Positions 60,401 to 64,000 of a stretch of DNA of 64,000 nt are shown piece after piece. Made by a program: the position numbers and the translations under genes. The stretch spans positions 10,482,501 to 10,546,500 of the forward strand of contig CM060841.1 in assembly GCA_030762175.1 (NCBI GenBank), written 5' to 3'. Origin of the DNA: Metallyticus violacea (taxonomy: Eukaryota; Arthropoda; Insecta; Mantodea; Metallyticidae). Under the pieces are notes generated by a model. It was not told the origin of the DNA. It did not search any database and worked only from the letters and a program-made list of their open reading frames with translations. The number at the start of each line of letters is the position of its first letter. The first letter of the stretch is position 1.

Positions 60401-61242
60401 AAATTAAGAATACGCTATAAACTTTCAGTCATATTAAGACTTAATGCACAGTATTTTTGGAGAAATACTTATTATCCCGGTCGAGTATAAAAAATTAACT
60501 GTGATGGAATACCTGTCTTTCTTGTGTTTCTTTGATTTTTTCTTCTTTTCCCTTTTAGCCTCTGGACTTGATGAACTGCAGAGAAATGGGGGGAAAAAAT
60601 TAATGCTGCACTCATGATATGATAAATATAAAATTCCAAATAATTTGGATAATGTTAAAAGAATGTTGATAATATTTAAAGATATTTTTTGAAAACAAAT
60701 TTGAACAGCCCTTTTATTCTTAACTATATTTTTGTAATCATACTGCAAAATATACATATAAACTAGTAATTACATTATTTATAAAATAATACATCAGGCA
60801 TGTTGCAACAAGCATTCTGCACAATGTGAAAAGGTTATGTATTTTAAAACATGTCATTCAATTATTATATTAAGGAATGTCAAAAAGATACAGGGAGTGC
60901 ATTGCAGAGGAACATTTACATTCAAAACCATTCAGTAACTAGAATGTTCAGTACAAATATTATCCTCACCTTTCCCTGGGTTTTCTTTTTCTTTTCTTGC
61001 TCTTGTCAGCATTTTCTTTGTCCTTTGCCTGAGTATCATCAGCAGCAGCTGCTGGACTAGGAGTTCGCACCAATGTATACTTCTTATTCTGTTCGGCAGC
61101 TGCTTTAGCCTGCGCCTCTTTGACATGACGCTGTGGGTCCAAACTGCTGCCCTCTACAAAGTACTCTGAGATGCTTAAAGCTTCTCTCAACTTGGCATTC
61201 TTCTCCTGCTGTGCTTCAGCAATTTGGTGGGTTTCACGCACA
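5811..61242 (-). CDS. Srrm234: Srrm2/3/4 SR-related splicing factor gene, 5' partial, two alternative 3' ends
   Basis: Spliced minus-strand gene. Coding segments in transcript order: 61242-60970, 60575-60513, 55486-55346, 51898-51790, 33371-33307, 31872-29584, 24571-24215, then 5982-5811 (eMIC ending) or 22717-22591 (short ending). All joins obey GT-AG and keep one frame; the eMIC form has about 1155 residues in the window. The first exon matches the conserved SRRM2 segment after the cwf21 domain (ETHQ...NAKLREAL...GSSLDPQR). Then follow Lys/Glu and Arg/Ser repeats, an SLSYSP motif as near the SRRM2 C-terminus, and an SRRM3/4-type eMIC domain. Known of the family: SRRM2 is a nuclear spliceosome component and nuclear-speckle scaffold; the eMIC domain of SRRM3/4 promotes inclusion of neural microexons. 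In vertebrates these are separate paralogues; here one gene carries both. The N-terminal 100-odd residues are missing from the window. Confidence 0.9.
7059..7870 (+). pseudogene. Penelope-like element remnant: RT thumb plus GIY-YIG endonuclease
   Basis: Frame from 7059 reads MKRMLLFLDIKI, then GIYRKDTHTDN, the conserved end of the Penelope reverse transcriptase, followed by one in-frame stop. The longest open stretch is 7224-7727: NLPISKEEYKKEIEKI, then a GIY-YIG nuclease core MSGIYKITCKECDKIYVGKT. After NHDIKK a run of eight A near 7712-7720 shifts the frame; the next frame continues KEIKLLKEAQGRTELEKTYI and DHLMNFD, the usual end of such proteins. Penelope-like elements insert by target-primed reverse transcription using the GIY-YIG nuclease. 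The 5' RT core is missing and the copy is dead. Confidence 0.85.
10800..11067. repeat. Long near-perfect inverted repeat (hairpin), Penelope terminus-like
   Basis: Arms of about 125 bp (10800-10924 and 10943-11067) are almost exactly complementary around an 18-bp loop. They include gaagatgggaacaaatgttc and cgaaaccggttcc; a 'gaagatggg..cgaaac' arrangement also occurs at the end of the Penelope element at 12928-13133. The loop carries a further copy of aaggttcaac. This looks like two Penelope-type 3' ends joined tail to tail, or a foldback derivative. Confidence 0.8.
12055..12309 (+). other. Unidentified exon-like ORF, 84 codons
   Basis: Open frame from 12055 (a GTG codon, so probably an exon rather than a start) to 12309, reading NLLNKGETIVNYKTSKCKHF, then IRNIPNLQVKTLRPSQCNMC, DKYDNEKTRKLSTMELQKL. 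Composition is protein-like and unlike the surrounding AT-rich noise. A good donor (cagcag/gtaata at 12300-12310) sits at the 3' end, just before the stop. A 37-base poly(A) run begins 49 bp further on. I do not recognise the family. It may be an exon of a nested plus-strand gene, or a piece of a retroposed transcript. Confidence 0.35.
12358..12394 (+). repeat. Poly(A) run of 37
   Basis: Uninterrupted run of 37 A. It follows the exon-like ORF on the same strand and could be the tail of a retroposed sequence, although no target-site duplication was found. Confidence 0.8.
12928..14163 (-). pseudogene. Penelope-like element, 5' truncated, with RT core, GIY-YIG and terminal inverted repeat
   Basis: Reading leftwards from 14163: NPFMVVSICTDSFETHITKA, then WYRYVDDIFAIIPKKH with the RT catalytic YVDD at 14072-14061, then LLFLDLKI and GIYRKETHTENY. 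Several stops and shifts follow. A clean ORF at 13561-13097 holds the linker and GIY-YIG domain: EQKSGIYEIKCADCEQSYIG, then KTKRNLEIRRKEHFRNIRFK. The 3' end is a terminal inverted repeat (12928-13001 against 13060-13133, spacer 58 bp). Sequence upstream of 14163 no longer looks like RT, so the copy is 5' truncated, common for these retroelements. Confidence 0.88.
14366..15540 (+). pseudogene. Mariner (DD34D-type) transposase relic
   Basis: From 14582 (MESLCKEQYAA) the plus strand reads a decayed mariner transposase through several frames: KPEQKMVQVA near 14960, a catalytic-region match NWLHHYNSKSKQVSSVWKSL near 15045, then GWCLHDNANPQVYVIAQHL near 15225 (the HDNA..H region with third catalytic Asp), and FQQW.TQWAKCIPLKGDYF near 15450, the usual C-terminus. 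Stops and frameshifts throughout show that it is long dead. No convincing terminal inverted repeats were found, so the ends are approximate. Confidence 0.8.
15668..15967 (+). mobile_element. SINE-1, full-length tRNA-derived SINE with 12-bp target-site duplication
   Basis: The head has pol III box A (tggtgtagtggtt) and box B (gggtttgaaccc). A tRNA-unrelated body and a 3' end of cataaataaatcattc plus an A run follow. The 12-bp sequence attcatagaaca flanks it at 15656-15667 and 15968-15979. It matches the copy at 56445-56747 over its whole length. It is not a tRNA gene: the anticodon arm does not fold properly. The intact duplication indicates fairly recent insertion by LINE machinery. Confidence 0.9.
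17608..17630. repeat. (GA)n followed by poly(G)
   Basis: Short simple repeat: agagagagag then eleven G. No associated gene. Confidence 0.85.
18215..18263. repeat. (TA)n microsatellite
   Basis: About 24 perfect TA units within the eMIC intron. It is self-complementary and likely length-polymorphic. Confidence 0.95.
22228..22590 (-). promoter_or_regulatory. Probable 3' UTR of the eMIC-minus isoform with poly(A) signal candidates
   Basis: Minus-strand sequence after the TAG at 22591. AATAAA hexamers occur at 22317-22312 and 22233-22228, roughly 275 and 360 nt beyond the stop. Polyadenylation here would end the transcript before the eMIC exon. The choice between the two is not decidable from the sequence. 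Confidence 0.35.
22591..22717 (-). CDS. Srrm234: Srrm234 alternative last exon, eMIC-minus ending
   Basis: Acceptor ..ccatttcacag precedes 22717, and the frame reads 41 residues to a TAG at 22591-22593: SRNGENSRSRSRSSSRYGSD, then SRSSRSPDKSHNSHLSRQKG and RH. The phase fits the donors at both 24215 and 29584, so it can follow the RS cassette or replace it. The RS character and clean stop argue for a genuine terminal exon. The acceptor is a tandem cagcag, allowing a second start at 22714 that drops one Ser codon. Using this exon excludes the more distal eMIC exon. Confidence 0.8.
22718..24214 (-). other. Intron between the RS cassette and the eMIC-minus last exon
   Basis: A 1497-nt AT-rich intron. 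The only structures seen are a pentamer run (gaattgaattaaatt type) at 22775-22803, 58-86 nt before the acceptor, and a short G run near 23661-23672. No gene seen. Confidence 0.6.
24215..24571 (-). CDS. Srrm234: Srrm234 RS exon carrying the first half of the eMIC domain
   Basis: Acceptor ..ttccgctttgcag precedes 24571; donor gtaggt follows 24215. Length 357 nt with phase-2 borders, so it is a frame-neutral cassette. It encodes TSRHSGKSWSSSS, then about 70 residues of dense RS/HS dipeptides, and ends RRRGSPSFLDRRRIT with two bases of the next codon. That end matches the start of the vertebrate SRRM3/4 eMIC domain (RRR.SPSF..RRIT). The match completes only when joined to 5982-5811. Joined to 22717-22591 instead, the eMIC domain is cut off after RRIT. 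Confidence 0.92.
26066..26349 (-). mobile_element. SINE-2, tRNA-derived, with 12-bp target-site duplication
   Basis: On the minus strand the head has a tRNA-like start (gtggccgaggtcgtt) and box B (gggttcgaatcc). The body then reads ggcctggaacgtttcc and ends in cattaaacaccattcattc. cagaaagcagaa flanks it at 26054-26065 and 26350-26361. Related copies lie at 45215-45500, 56850-57110 and 57365-57610. Confidence 0.88.
27257..27960 (+). pseudogene. Mariner transposase relic, 3' truncated
   Basis: The left end (aaagggagtcaaacaaaaacc) resembles a mariner terminal repeat. The N-terminal part is open at 27421-27642: SKEQHFVICFLSSEGTKPIE, then IHRQIKVQY, the usual helix-turn-helix start of a mariner subgroup. 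Further on, in other frames, come LKFCKVSARS near 27740, LTPELKERCIDAC near 27775 and LARIVTADKTW near 27855, matching the linker and first catalytic region (here DKT, not the usual DET). Similarity stops near 27950, before the second and third catalytic Asp. Confidence 0.8.
28685..28860 (+). pseudogene. C-terminal remnant of a Tc-like DDE transposase
   Basis: Plus strand reads ENVKEDIVTQSRSVNAEGLR and, after a shift, HCEEGLHQFLLFNI. The same ending, with YCKEGQHQILLFNI, is found at 58740-58800, so the two are copies of one family. No ORF survives. Confidence 0.5.
29584..31872 (-). CDS. Srrm234: Srrm234 giant RS exon (about 763 codons)
   Basis: One uninterrupted 2289-nt exon, acceptor ..ttcttttgcag before 31872 and donor gtaagt after 29584, phase 2 to 2. 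In order: SIPETNRLHSK start; a Lys/Glu charged stretch (about residues 40-110); about 350 residues of degenerate RS units in which RSRS or TRSPS alternates with Lys/Arg-rich KSP blocks; an SSLSYSPMNRNPERYRD motif like the SRRM2 C-terminal SLSYSP; an acidic helix-prone segment (SGEEEDDEYEKDIKEKEKEE, then LKLLKSGLAEKAKETLEKKL); a Pro-rich tract (SPPKSPEPLP); and an RPHSPGLEALRRRR plus RSRSRS end. This is the low-complexity core of SR-related matrix proteins, which interacts with other SR proteins. ORFs in other frames here, such as the Ser/Phe/Leu-rich one at 31456-31752, are shadows. Confidence 0.93.
31873..33306 (-). other. 1.4-kb Srrm234 intron
   Basis: Between 33307-33371 and the giant exon. 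Contains an imperfect tandem duplication of 77 bp (copies start at about 33097 and 33174, around catgcttaat and aactttcaattcaatatc) near its 5' end. No gene seen. Confidence 0.65.
33307..33371 (-). CDS. Srrm234: Srrm234 65-nt exon
   Basis: Acceptor ..tttgtgacttcag precedes 33371 and donor gtgagt (consensus) follows 33307. It starts in phase 0 and ends in phase 2, matching the phase-0 end of 51790-51898 and the phase-2 start of the giant exon. Product: KKWSGSGSKKKHESSPDSSSE. It lies after an 18.4-kb intron and only 1.4 kb before the giant RS exon. Confidence 0.85.
34651..34681. repeat. (CA)n microsatellite
   Basis: Fifteen perfect CA units. It lies inside a spurious ORF whose His-Thr run is simply this repeat. 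Confidence 0.95.
35970..37340. repeat. Repeat flanking the mariner relic at 37340-38350; copy A
   Basis: Shares about 550 bp of diverged similarity with 62570-63330: ctgaacaattatctattta, ccaactttgaaatttcaaatgg, and gccaagcaatgatgga against gccaggtaatgataga. Internally it repeats itself: the 'tttgaaattt..agtggggt' motif and the 'ccaagcaa..' segment recur near 36790, 37110 and 37195. It probably belongs to the non-coding part of the adjoining Tc1/mariner element. Confidence 0.65.
37340..38350 (-). pseudogene. Tc1/mariner transposase relic (maT/DD37D-like)
   Basis: The minus strand reads a decayed transposase in several frames. Near 38280-38180, DNLEVSETGSVKACPRAA fits the second helix-turn-helix and GRPR-type hinge. 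Near 37795-37720, KVQRNHFCEKGLKIIAKVYV and EKYWVP precede W.FLQ.FAPA.K (37700-37660). DVNPQDLKLWLMVCKKKHSQ lies at 37575-37515 and TICAAINDWSERDFKPV at 37460-37410, the usual C-terminus. Stops and shifts separate all parts, so it is inactive. The subgroup assignment is an inference from motif spacing. Confidence 0.65.
38490..38827 (-). mobile_element. SINE-3, tRNA-derived, with 13-bp target-site duplication
   Basis: The minus-strand head (38827 downwards) has box A (tggtctagtgttt) and box B (gagtttgattccc). The 3' body ends gcgtcaaatgagaagaagaa. cactattatggct flanks it at 38477-38489 and 38828-38840. ORFs reported across it (38484-38786) are artefacts of the SINE. A truncated relative is at 1288-1388. 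Confidence 0.88.
38940..39800 (-). pseudogene. Mariner-like transposase relic
   Basis: The minus strand reads RIVIGDETLVQNDEPTMKDR near 39490-39430, matching the first catalytic region (GDET), then NSGKKIMAAFFSEYGHLITL at about 39420. At the C-terminus comes QRDFPEEA, and after a shift FQRIEKCIRVNGAYFE near 39040-38990, the usual ending. The left end tgcaagggggtcatatcaaaagt resembles a mariner terminal repeat. Multiple stops: inactive. Confidence 0.75.
42021..42378. mobile_element. Foldback element / MITE with arms of about 150 bp
   Basis: 42021-42175 is the reverse complement of about 42225-42378 with roughly 85% identity: taaaatattttaaaatgc and its complement at the outer ends, ctcttaatgaacaaggaaac, catttaaaatattaat, caaaatttaaaaattcagga. 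The centre is near 42200. There is no coding capacity. It has the form of a non-autonomous foldback transposon. Confidence 0.8.
42975..43450 (+). repeat. Three tandem copies of a 158-bp unit derived from a transposase
   Basis: Units start at 42975, 43133 and 43291 with gacaaaactcataaataaat; the spacing is exactly 158 bp. Identity is above 90%. In the third copy a 4-bp aata gain and a small deletion are visible. Each unit reads HLIYGEARYCAVRAAEIYGE and RFPYRS on the plus strand, the N-terminal helix-turn-helix of a Tc-like transposase. After the last unit the frame continues HHIVPHFNLLISICLNWD. Confidence 0.85.
43450..43620 (+). pseudogene. Continuation of the Tc-like transposase N-terminus
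   Basis: From the end of the third tandem unit the plus frame continues through HHIVPHFNLLISICLNWD and then decays. It is the flank of the duplicated segment, probably the same family as 58110-58880. Confidence 0.4.
44920..45210 (+). pseudogene. Non-LTR retrotransposon (LINE) RT fragment
   Basis: The plus strand reads GLTMNMKKKQIMVNQ near 44975 and, in another frame, VEKEIRRIALTWKRFWGKFG near 45078. These match the 'GL..N..KT..M' and '..EI.RRI.L.W..F' segments late in the RT domain of LINE polymerases. Very short and frameshifted; clade not assignable. Confidence 0.55.
45215..45500 (-). mobile_element. SINE-2 copy
   Basis: Matches 26066-26349 across its length (gtgtttaacaccca..gaggcaccacaggc..ttccaggcctaagtt..gaggaaaacctgg..ggccac) with many substitutions; box B is degraded to ggatttgattcc on the minus strand. 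No clear target-site duplication seen. Confidence 0.8.
47140..47400 (+). pseudogene. Possible mariner transposase fragment
   Basis: The plus strand reads KTVHNILMGEPDAKWVPQQL near 47200, then after stops EDSMLNRFIVID, resembling the '..W.P..L......' linker and 'RF..TD' before the first catalytic Asp of mariners. Too decayed to be sure. Confidence 0.3.
48858..48881. repeat. (TGG)8 microsatellite
   Basis: Eight perfect TGG units in an intron. Confidence 0.9.
51790..51898 (-). CDS. Srrm234: Srrm234 exon: Lys/Glu/His-rich
   Basis: Acceptor ..ttcttctttcag precedes 51898 and donor gtaaac follows 51790. At 109 nt it enters in phase 2 and leaves in phase 0. Product: ASVSSEDKKHRKKKEKNKTH, then KERDESISKDKRYHHE. 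Skipping this exon alone would shift the frame; skipping it together with the next exon (65 nt, phase 0 to 2) would not. A triplicated 26-bp sequence lies just upstream in the intron. Confidence 0.85.
51949..52014. repeat. 26-bp tandem repeat, 2.5 copies, before a splice acceptor
   Basis: cagaattagctccc recurs at 51949, 51975 and 52001. On the transcribed strand each unit contains gctaattctg, a branch-point-like sequence. The array ends about 50 nt upstream of the acceptor of exon 51790-51898. Confidence 0.85.
54240..54770 (+). pseudogene. Penelope-like element fragment with GIY-YIG domain and coding (GAT)12
   Basis: The plus frame reads KFIYHPWAPKN near 54277, then LLDV followed by a run of Asp from (GAT)12 at 54385-54420, then RIPDEKSGIYKINCSECNKL, CIGKTKRSIGIRLKEHWRNV, a stop after VVALHF, then EVKLLKFVDRPLELE. 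The GIY-YIG nuclease core matches the copies at 7546-7700 and 13380-13490. The RT part is absent. Confidence 0.85.
54385..54420 (+). repeat. (GAT)12 microsatellite
   Basis: Twelve GAT units in the linker just before the GIY-YIG domain of the Penelope fragment, in frame with it as an Asp run. Confidence 0.92.
55346..55486 (-). CDS. Srrm234: Srrm234 exon: basic and Ser-rich linker
   Basis: Acceptor ..gttacctag precedes 55486 and donor gtaata follows 55346. Length 141 nt, phase 2 at both ends. It encodes SESPKHSKKKVTSKDKRKE, a QRRRRSSSSS block, and an acidic/Ser tail ending SSPLSDSSDSS. Such alternating basic and phospho-Ser-type stretches are typical of SR-related matrix proteins and are expected to be disordered. 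Confidence 0.85.
56445..56747 (-). mobile_element. SINE-1 copy with target-site duplication
   Basis: Reverse-strand copy of 15668-15967, close to 90% identical by eye over about 290 bp, from the tRNA-like head (box A tggtgtagtggct, box B cgggttcgaac) to the ccataaataaatca tail. tccctatga flanks it at 56436-56444 and 56748-56756. Confidence 0.9.
56850..57110 (+). mobile_element. SINE-2 copy
   Basis: Plus-strand copy with box B gggtttgattcct, gactgaggttcccc, tcttaggtctggaatgcttcc and the aaacaggcattaa end. It contains an expanded A-rich tract near 56996-57020. Confidence 0.75.
57365..57610 (-). mobile_element. SINE-2 copy, diverged
   Basis: Minus-strand copy aligned with 45215-45500 (aaatgctcatttttactgtt, gttccagacctaagtttagg, gaagactcaggaaaacctgg). 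Box B is degraded. It lies 255 bp from another SINE-2 in opposite orientation. Confidence 0.75.
58110..58880 (+). pseudogene. Tc-like DDE transposase relic
   Basis: Plus-strand pieces in several frames: RHKFPANMNSNIKDS near 58380 (helix-turn-helix region), LTVCEFCLWGDIEK near 58555 (the conserved 'D.FLWG.LK' segment, here with C for D), HTGGT/TLEELKT near 58625, and YCKEGQHQILLFNI near 58755 at the C-terminus. The same C-terminus occurs at 28685-28860. Inactive. Confidence 0.6.
60513..60575 (-). CDS. Srrm234: Srrm234 63-nt exon, Lys-rich
   Basis: Acceptor ..tttctctgcag precedes 60575; donor gtattc follows 60513. The exon is exactly 63 nt with phase-2 borders on both sides, so it can be skipped without changing frame. 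It encodes SSSPEAKREKKKKSKKHKKD, a Ser-Pro motif followed by a Lys-rich nuclear-localisation-like run. Vertebrate SRRM2 has a similar SSSPRRERKK segment at the same place. Confidence 0.85.
60576..60969 (-). other. 394-nt Srrm234 intron
   Basis: Short intron between the conserved SRRM2-segment exon and the 63-nt exon. AT-rich; nothing else seen. Confidence 0.7.
60970..61242 (-). CDS. Srrm234: Srrm234 exon: conserved SRRM2 N-terminal segment
   Basis: Acceptor ..gcattacag precedes 61242 and donor gtgagg follows 60970. The exon is 273 nt, entered and left in phase 2. It encodes VRETHQIAEAQQEKNAKL, then LSISEYFVEGSSLDPQR, an Ala/Lys stretch, KYTLVRTPSP, and a basic tail (KSKKRKRKPRE). The ETHQ-to-DPQR block aligns by eye with vertebrate SRRM2 (ETHQLAELNEKKN...DPQRR), directly after the cwf21 domain. 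This is the best evidence that the gene is SRRM2-like rather than a generic RS protein. Because the exon begins with the third base of a codon, at least one upstream coding exon exists; none was found between 61243 and 64000. Confidence 0.9.
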
Positions 61243-61624
61243 CTGTAATGCAAAAATAGCATAATTCACTTAGCTTAACTATGCATGTGTTCTTTGCTTG
61301 CAAATATTAATGCACAATTTCTAAACTAAAATTTCATTATTCTTCATTGTGCAACATATTAGCTGGTTCACACTTGATAACTTCAGGTATGATCTATTTC
61401 TCACATTATTGTGCTTTTTTACACATCTGTCAAGTTCATTTAACCATTAAGCAAATGTTGAATGGTAAGGCAATTTTGCATTTAGTTTTCTGAACCTGAT
61501 AATATATCTCAGAAATATAACTTAATTAAATTCTGAGAGAGCAGAATTTATATCTCACTATACTATGTTCAGTAAATGTGATTTTTACACAATAATGTGC
61601 TAGGATAAGATTTGGAAGTCAATG

Positions 61625-61705
61625 AGCAAAAATTTGAGGCCTTGGCCAGATCTTGAACCACAGATCTTTAGGTTACTATGCTATGCTCTTCCATCTGAAT
61701 TACCG
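61625..61705 (-). repeat. tRNA-like SINE head fragment
   Basis: On the minus strand: tggaagagcatagcatagta, then aacctaaagatctgtggttc and aagatc, recalling tRNA box A and box B, with a tRNA-Lys-like order. It is imperfect and has no clear end, so a SINE fragment rather than a tRNA gene. Confidence 0.4.
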
Positions 61706-62569
61706 CATGAACAGTACCATCACAATAGTATTTATTATGGGATAAAGCCACAGGAACAGAATTACAGTGTACTTAAAACAATTTGTGAAATTATTTGTGA
61801 TACAGAAGTGGAGATAAGGTTATCAGTTCAACATACTGAATTACTTTAAATTTTAATAATAAAGGACATTGGTATATAATATAACGTTTGATTGCCGATC
61901 CAAAGAATCCATTCTTTTATTTTTAATCATTGTGTTAATCAATACAATGTGATATAGGATATGTCATTGTACAAAAGTACATAATAAATACATGTGATTT
62001 AATTATACAATAGAATTGCAAATACACAATTATTTAATTAATAAATAACATTTCTGTAACACATTGACAGTGACAATATATACAATGCAGGTACATCATT
62101 AAGATTAACTATTAAAACTGTTTGGTCCGTATTAACAGGTTTGAGCTTTTGGCCAAGTTAAGCACTAGGAACTGACTAACACTGACAAGGCTGATCTCCT
62201 GTAAAGTCATGATTATTTATCACATTATATTTAACTCCTTTCTTGAATAGGCTGGTGACATAGGCATAATGGTCTTCTGTTTGTGTTATTTGTATGAAGT
62301 TAATTTTTTTGCAAATTCACATACATGTCTGTGTATGTTTTATATAAGTCAGCAATTTGAGAAGATAGATGCAATGTAGTGGCAGTTGTTTAGTTTCTTA
62401 AACAAGGGCTTACAAGTTTTGTTTCCATTATAAATCTACTAATTATTTTCTGTATCCTGGATAATATATCTACTTTATTAAGCTACTTTCCTAATCAAAT
62501 CATACCTAATAACACTTAAGAATACTTGAAAAAATACATTCCTTGGGGTGATTTAACCTACATACATTA

Positions 62570-63330
62570 TATTTCCTTCCAAAATGTCCCAGTCTGAACA
62601 ATTGCCTATTTAAAACAAATTTAATTTAAACAAAAAAACCTCAATGTAGATATTTATGGAGAAGTTTGAAAACAATATTGATTAAATCTTCTCATCCCCA
62701 CTTTGAAATTTCAAATGGCACCCCTTCCGCATGATATTTAAATTTTAAAAAGAATTGTTATCACATCTTTGCTTCTATTGCTGCTCTGCAACCTTGACTG
62801 TAGTTATTTTTTAAACTTGGACAAATTAAACCACAAAACTGCTGAGTGTTCAATGTAATAGCTGTATTTTGGTAATACTTTTTTTTTTTTAACAGTATAC
62901 ACTGTACCTACACGAAAGAACAAAATATAAGTGGACTGTCAGAAATTCTGAAATAGGCTGTTTTACTATAATACCAATAATTGTAATTTTTTATTTAACA
63001 ATTTATTTTTTTTTTTATTCATTATAACTTATTTTTTATTCCGTTCAAATTCAAACTACAATAACAACAGCCATTGCCAGGTAATGATAGATAACAAAAG
63101 ATGTAATAATATTAAATCCTCTTTGAAAAGTATCAAAAGGTACAAATTTCAATGTGGGAGTGGTGGGCTTTGGAGGTGAAATCTAAAATTTAATTAACAT
63201 TGACTTTAAAACTTCTTCAACAATATCTAAACTGAGGTGTATTTTAAGTTTATATTAAAGTTATTATGTTAAACAGTCTGTTATTCAGACTGGACATTTT
63301 GAAATGAAAGCTCCATATACTACTCTATGA
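62570..63330. repeat. Copy B of the 35970-37340 repeat, lacking a transposase
   Basis: Diverged similarity to copy A over about 550 bp, then directly gttattcagactggacattttgaaatgaaagctccatata, which in copy A (37318-37356) leads into the transposase relic. Copy B therefore looks like an internally deleted, non-autonomous derivative. Confidence 0.65.
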
Positions 63331-63672
63331 TATAAAAAAGTTGAAGTTTTTTTCAATCTCCGCAATCCCGAGTTTCTTTTTTGGGGGGGGGGGGGTGTAG
63401 AGATTAAGGAGACCTCCCTCAGAAAAAGTTGCAATGACTTTGAAACGCACGATTTCTAAATATTTTGACACGACTTTAAACCGAAAACATTTTAATATGG
63501 AATTCTGAAATATTTAACAAAGAAGACTAGGTACACTATTTACTCATTCATTAGATGCATGATGATTTGTTCGTACATTAATAAATCATTCATCTTATTT
63601 GCTGATCATTTAGTTCCTCAAAACAACATTCTAATGCTCACTTCTTTGGTTTAAGGACAACTATCTGATTTA

Positions 63673-64000
63673 CGAGGGGTGTTCGAAAAGTTCTTATTTT
63701 GACTCAGAGATGTCGTGGAGATAGCCAAATTACTATTATAGTAATTAAGTACCATTCTTTAGATGGCGCGCTATATAGTTTCAAAGGCGTAACTGAGTCA
63801 CTTGTAGGTAAACAAACTACTGTTGACATTTTCTACAAATTGGATAAAGCTGAAATAGGGAAGGATGATCGGCGGTCAAGATGATGCGCTCACGGTGTCC
63901 CGAAACTGCTACGAGCGACGAGATTGTGACAAAAATTTACAACAACGTAGTCAATGATCTCCGATTGAAGGTACGCGAGTTGTCTGACATTGCAAAGACC
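63673..64000 (+). mobile_element. Mariner element, 5' end, continues past the window edge
   Basis: A TA dinucleotide (63671-63672) is followed by cgaggggtgttcgaaaagtt, a typical mariner terminal inverted repeat. From about 63882 the frame reads CPETATSDEIVTKIYNNVVN and DLRLKVRELSDIAKT, the second helix-turn-helix of a mariner transposase. The N-terminal part of the transposase is not present between the terminal repeat and 63882, so an internal deletion is likely. Little decay compared with the other mariners here. Confidence 0.75.

Larger units (their letters stand above)
55487..60512 (-). other. 5.0-kb Srrm234 intron
   Basis: Contains SINE-1 (56445-56747), two SINE-2 copies (56850-57110, 57365-57610) and a Tc-like remnant (58110-58880). 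The stretches 55500-56430 and 58900-60500 are AT-rich, with a purine-rich run near 59717-59755, and show no gene. Confidence 0.6.
61243..64000 (-). other. Upstream intron of Srrm234, continuing off the window
   Basis: The exon at 61242 opens in mid-codon, so this is intron. Contents: a tRNA-like SINE head (61625-61705), repeat copy B (62570-63330) and a mariner (63673-64000). No exon matching the SRRM2 cwf21 domain was found. Confidence 0.6.

Noticed and set aside
61243..63670. Upstream coding exon of Srrm234 (cwf21 domain)
   Set aside because: I searched the minus strand for a MYNGIGL-type start and the region before ETHQ and found nothing with a good donor; the N-terminal exons are probably beyond the window.

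Overview
The window is animal nuclear DNA: strongly AT-rich, with long introns, GT-AG splice sites, tRNA-derived SINEs, several Tc1/mariner lineages and Penelope-like retroelements. The gene content and repeat types fit an invertebrate, most likely an arthropod. I cannot say which class from the sequence alone. No prokaryotic features (operons, Shine-Dalgarno sites, CRISPR) are present.

One real protein-coding gene dominates the window and runs on the minus strand across about 55 kb. It is an SRRM2-type SR-related splicing factor, the invertebrate Srrm2/3/4 gene (Srrm234). I could join nine coding exons by hand with correct GT-AG borders and reading phase: 61242-60970, 60575-60513, 55486-55346, 51898-51790, 33371-33307, 31872-29584, 24571-24215, and then one of two alternative last exons, 22717-22591 or 5982-5811. 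The N-terminal cwf21-type domain is not in the window, so the gene is 5' partial and its start lies to the right of 64000 or in an exon I did not recognise. The most notable result is that exons 24571-24215 and 5982-5811, separated by 18.2 kb, splice in frame to make an eMIC domain. That domain is the 'enhancer of microexons' signature of vertebrate SRRM3/SRRM4. The nearer last exon, 22717-22591, gives an ending without it. The locus is therefore built to make a general spliceosomal form and a form able to promote neural microexons from one gene.

Layout from left to right: 1-5576, downstream non-coding DNA with a SINE fragment and a local duplication; 5811-5982, eMIC last exon; 5983-22227, TE-rich intron with two Penelope-like elements, a long hairpin, a dead mariner and an intact SINE with target-site duplications; 22591-24571, alternative last exon and RS cassette; 24572-29583, intron with a SINE, a mariner and a Tc-like remnant; 29584-31872, the giant RS exon; 31873-51789, introns with mariner, SINE, LINE and foldback sequences and a 158-bp tandem array; 51790-61242, the five-prime coding exons in the window, with SINEs and a third Penelope fragment between them; 61243-64000, intron or upstream DNA ending in a comparatively well preserved mariner cut by the window edge.

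Everything outside the Srrm234 exons appears to be intron, flanking DNA or decayed mobile elements. One exon-like ORF at 12055-12309 on the plus strand, ending near a long poly(A) run, is unexplained.
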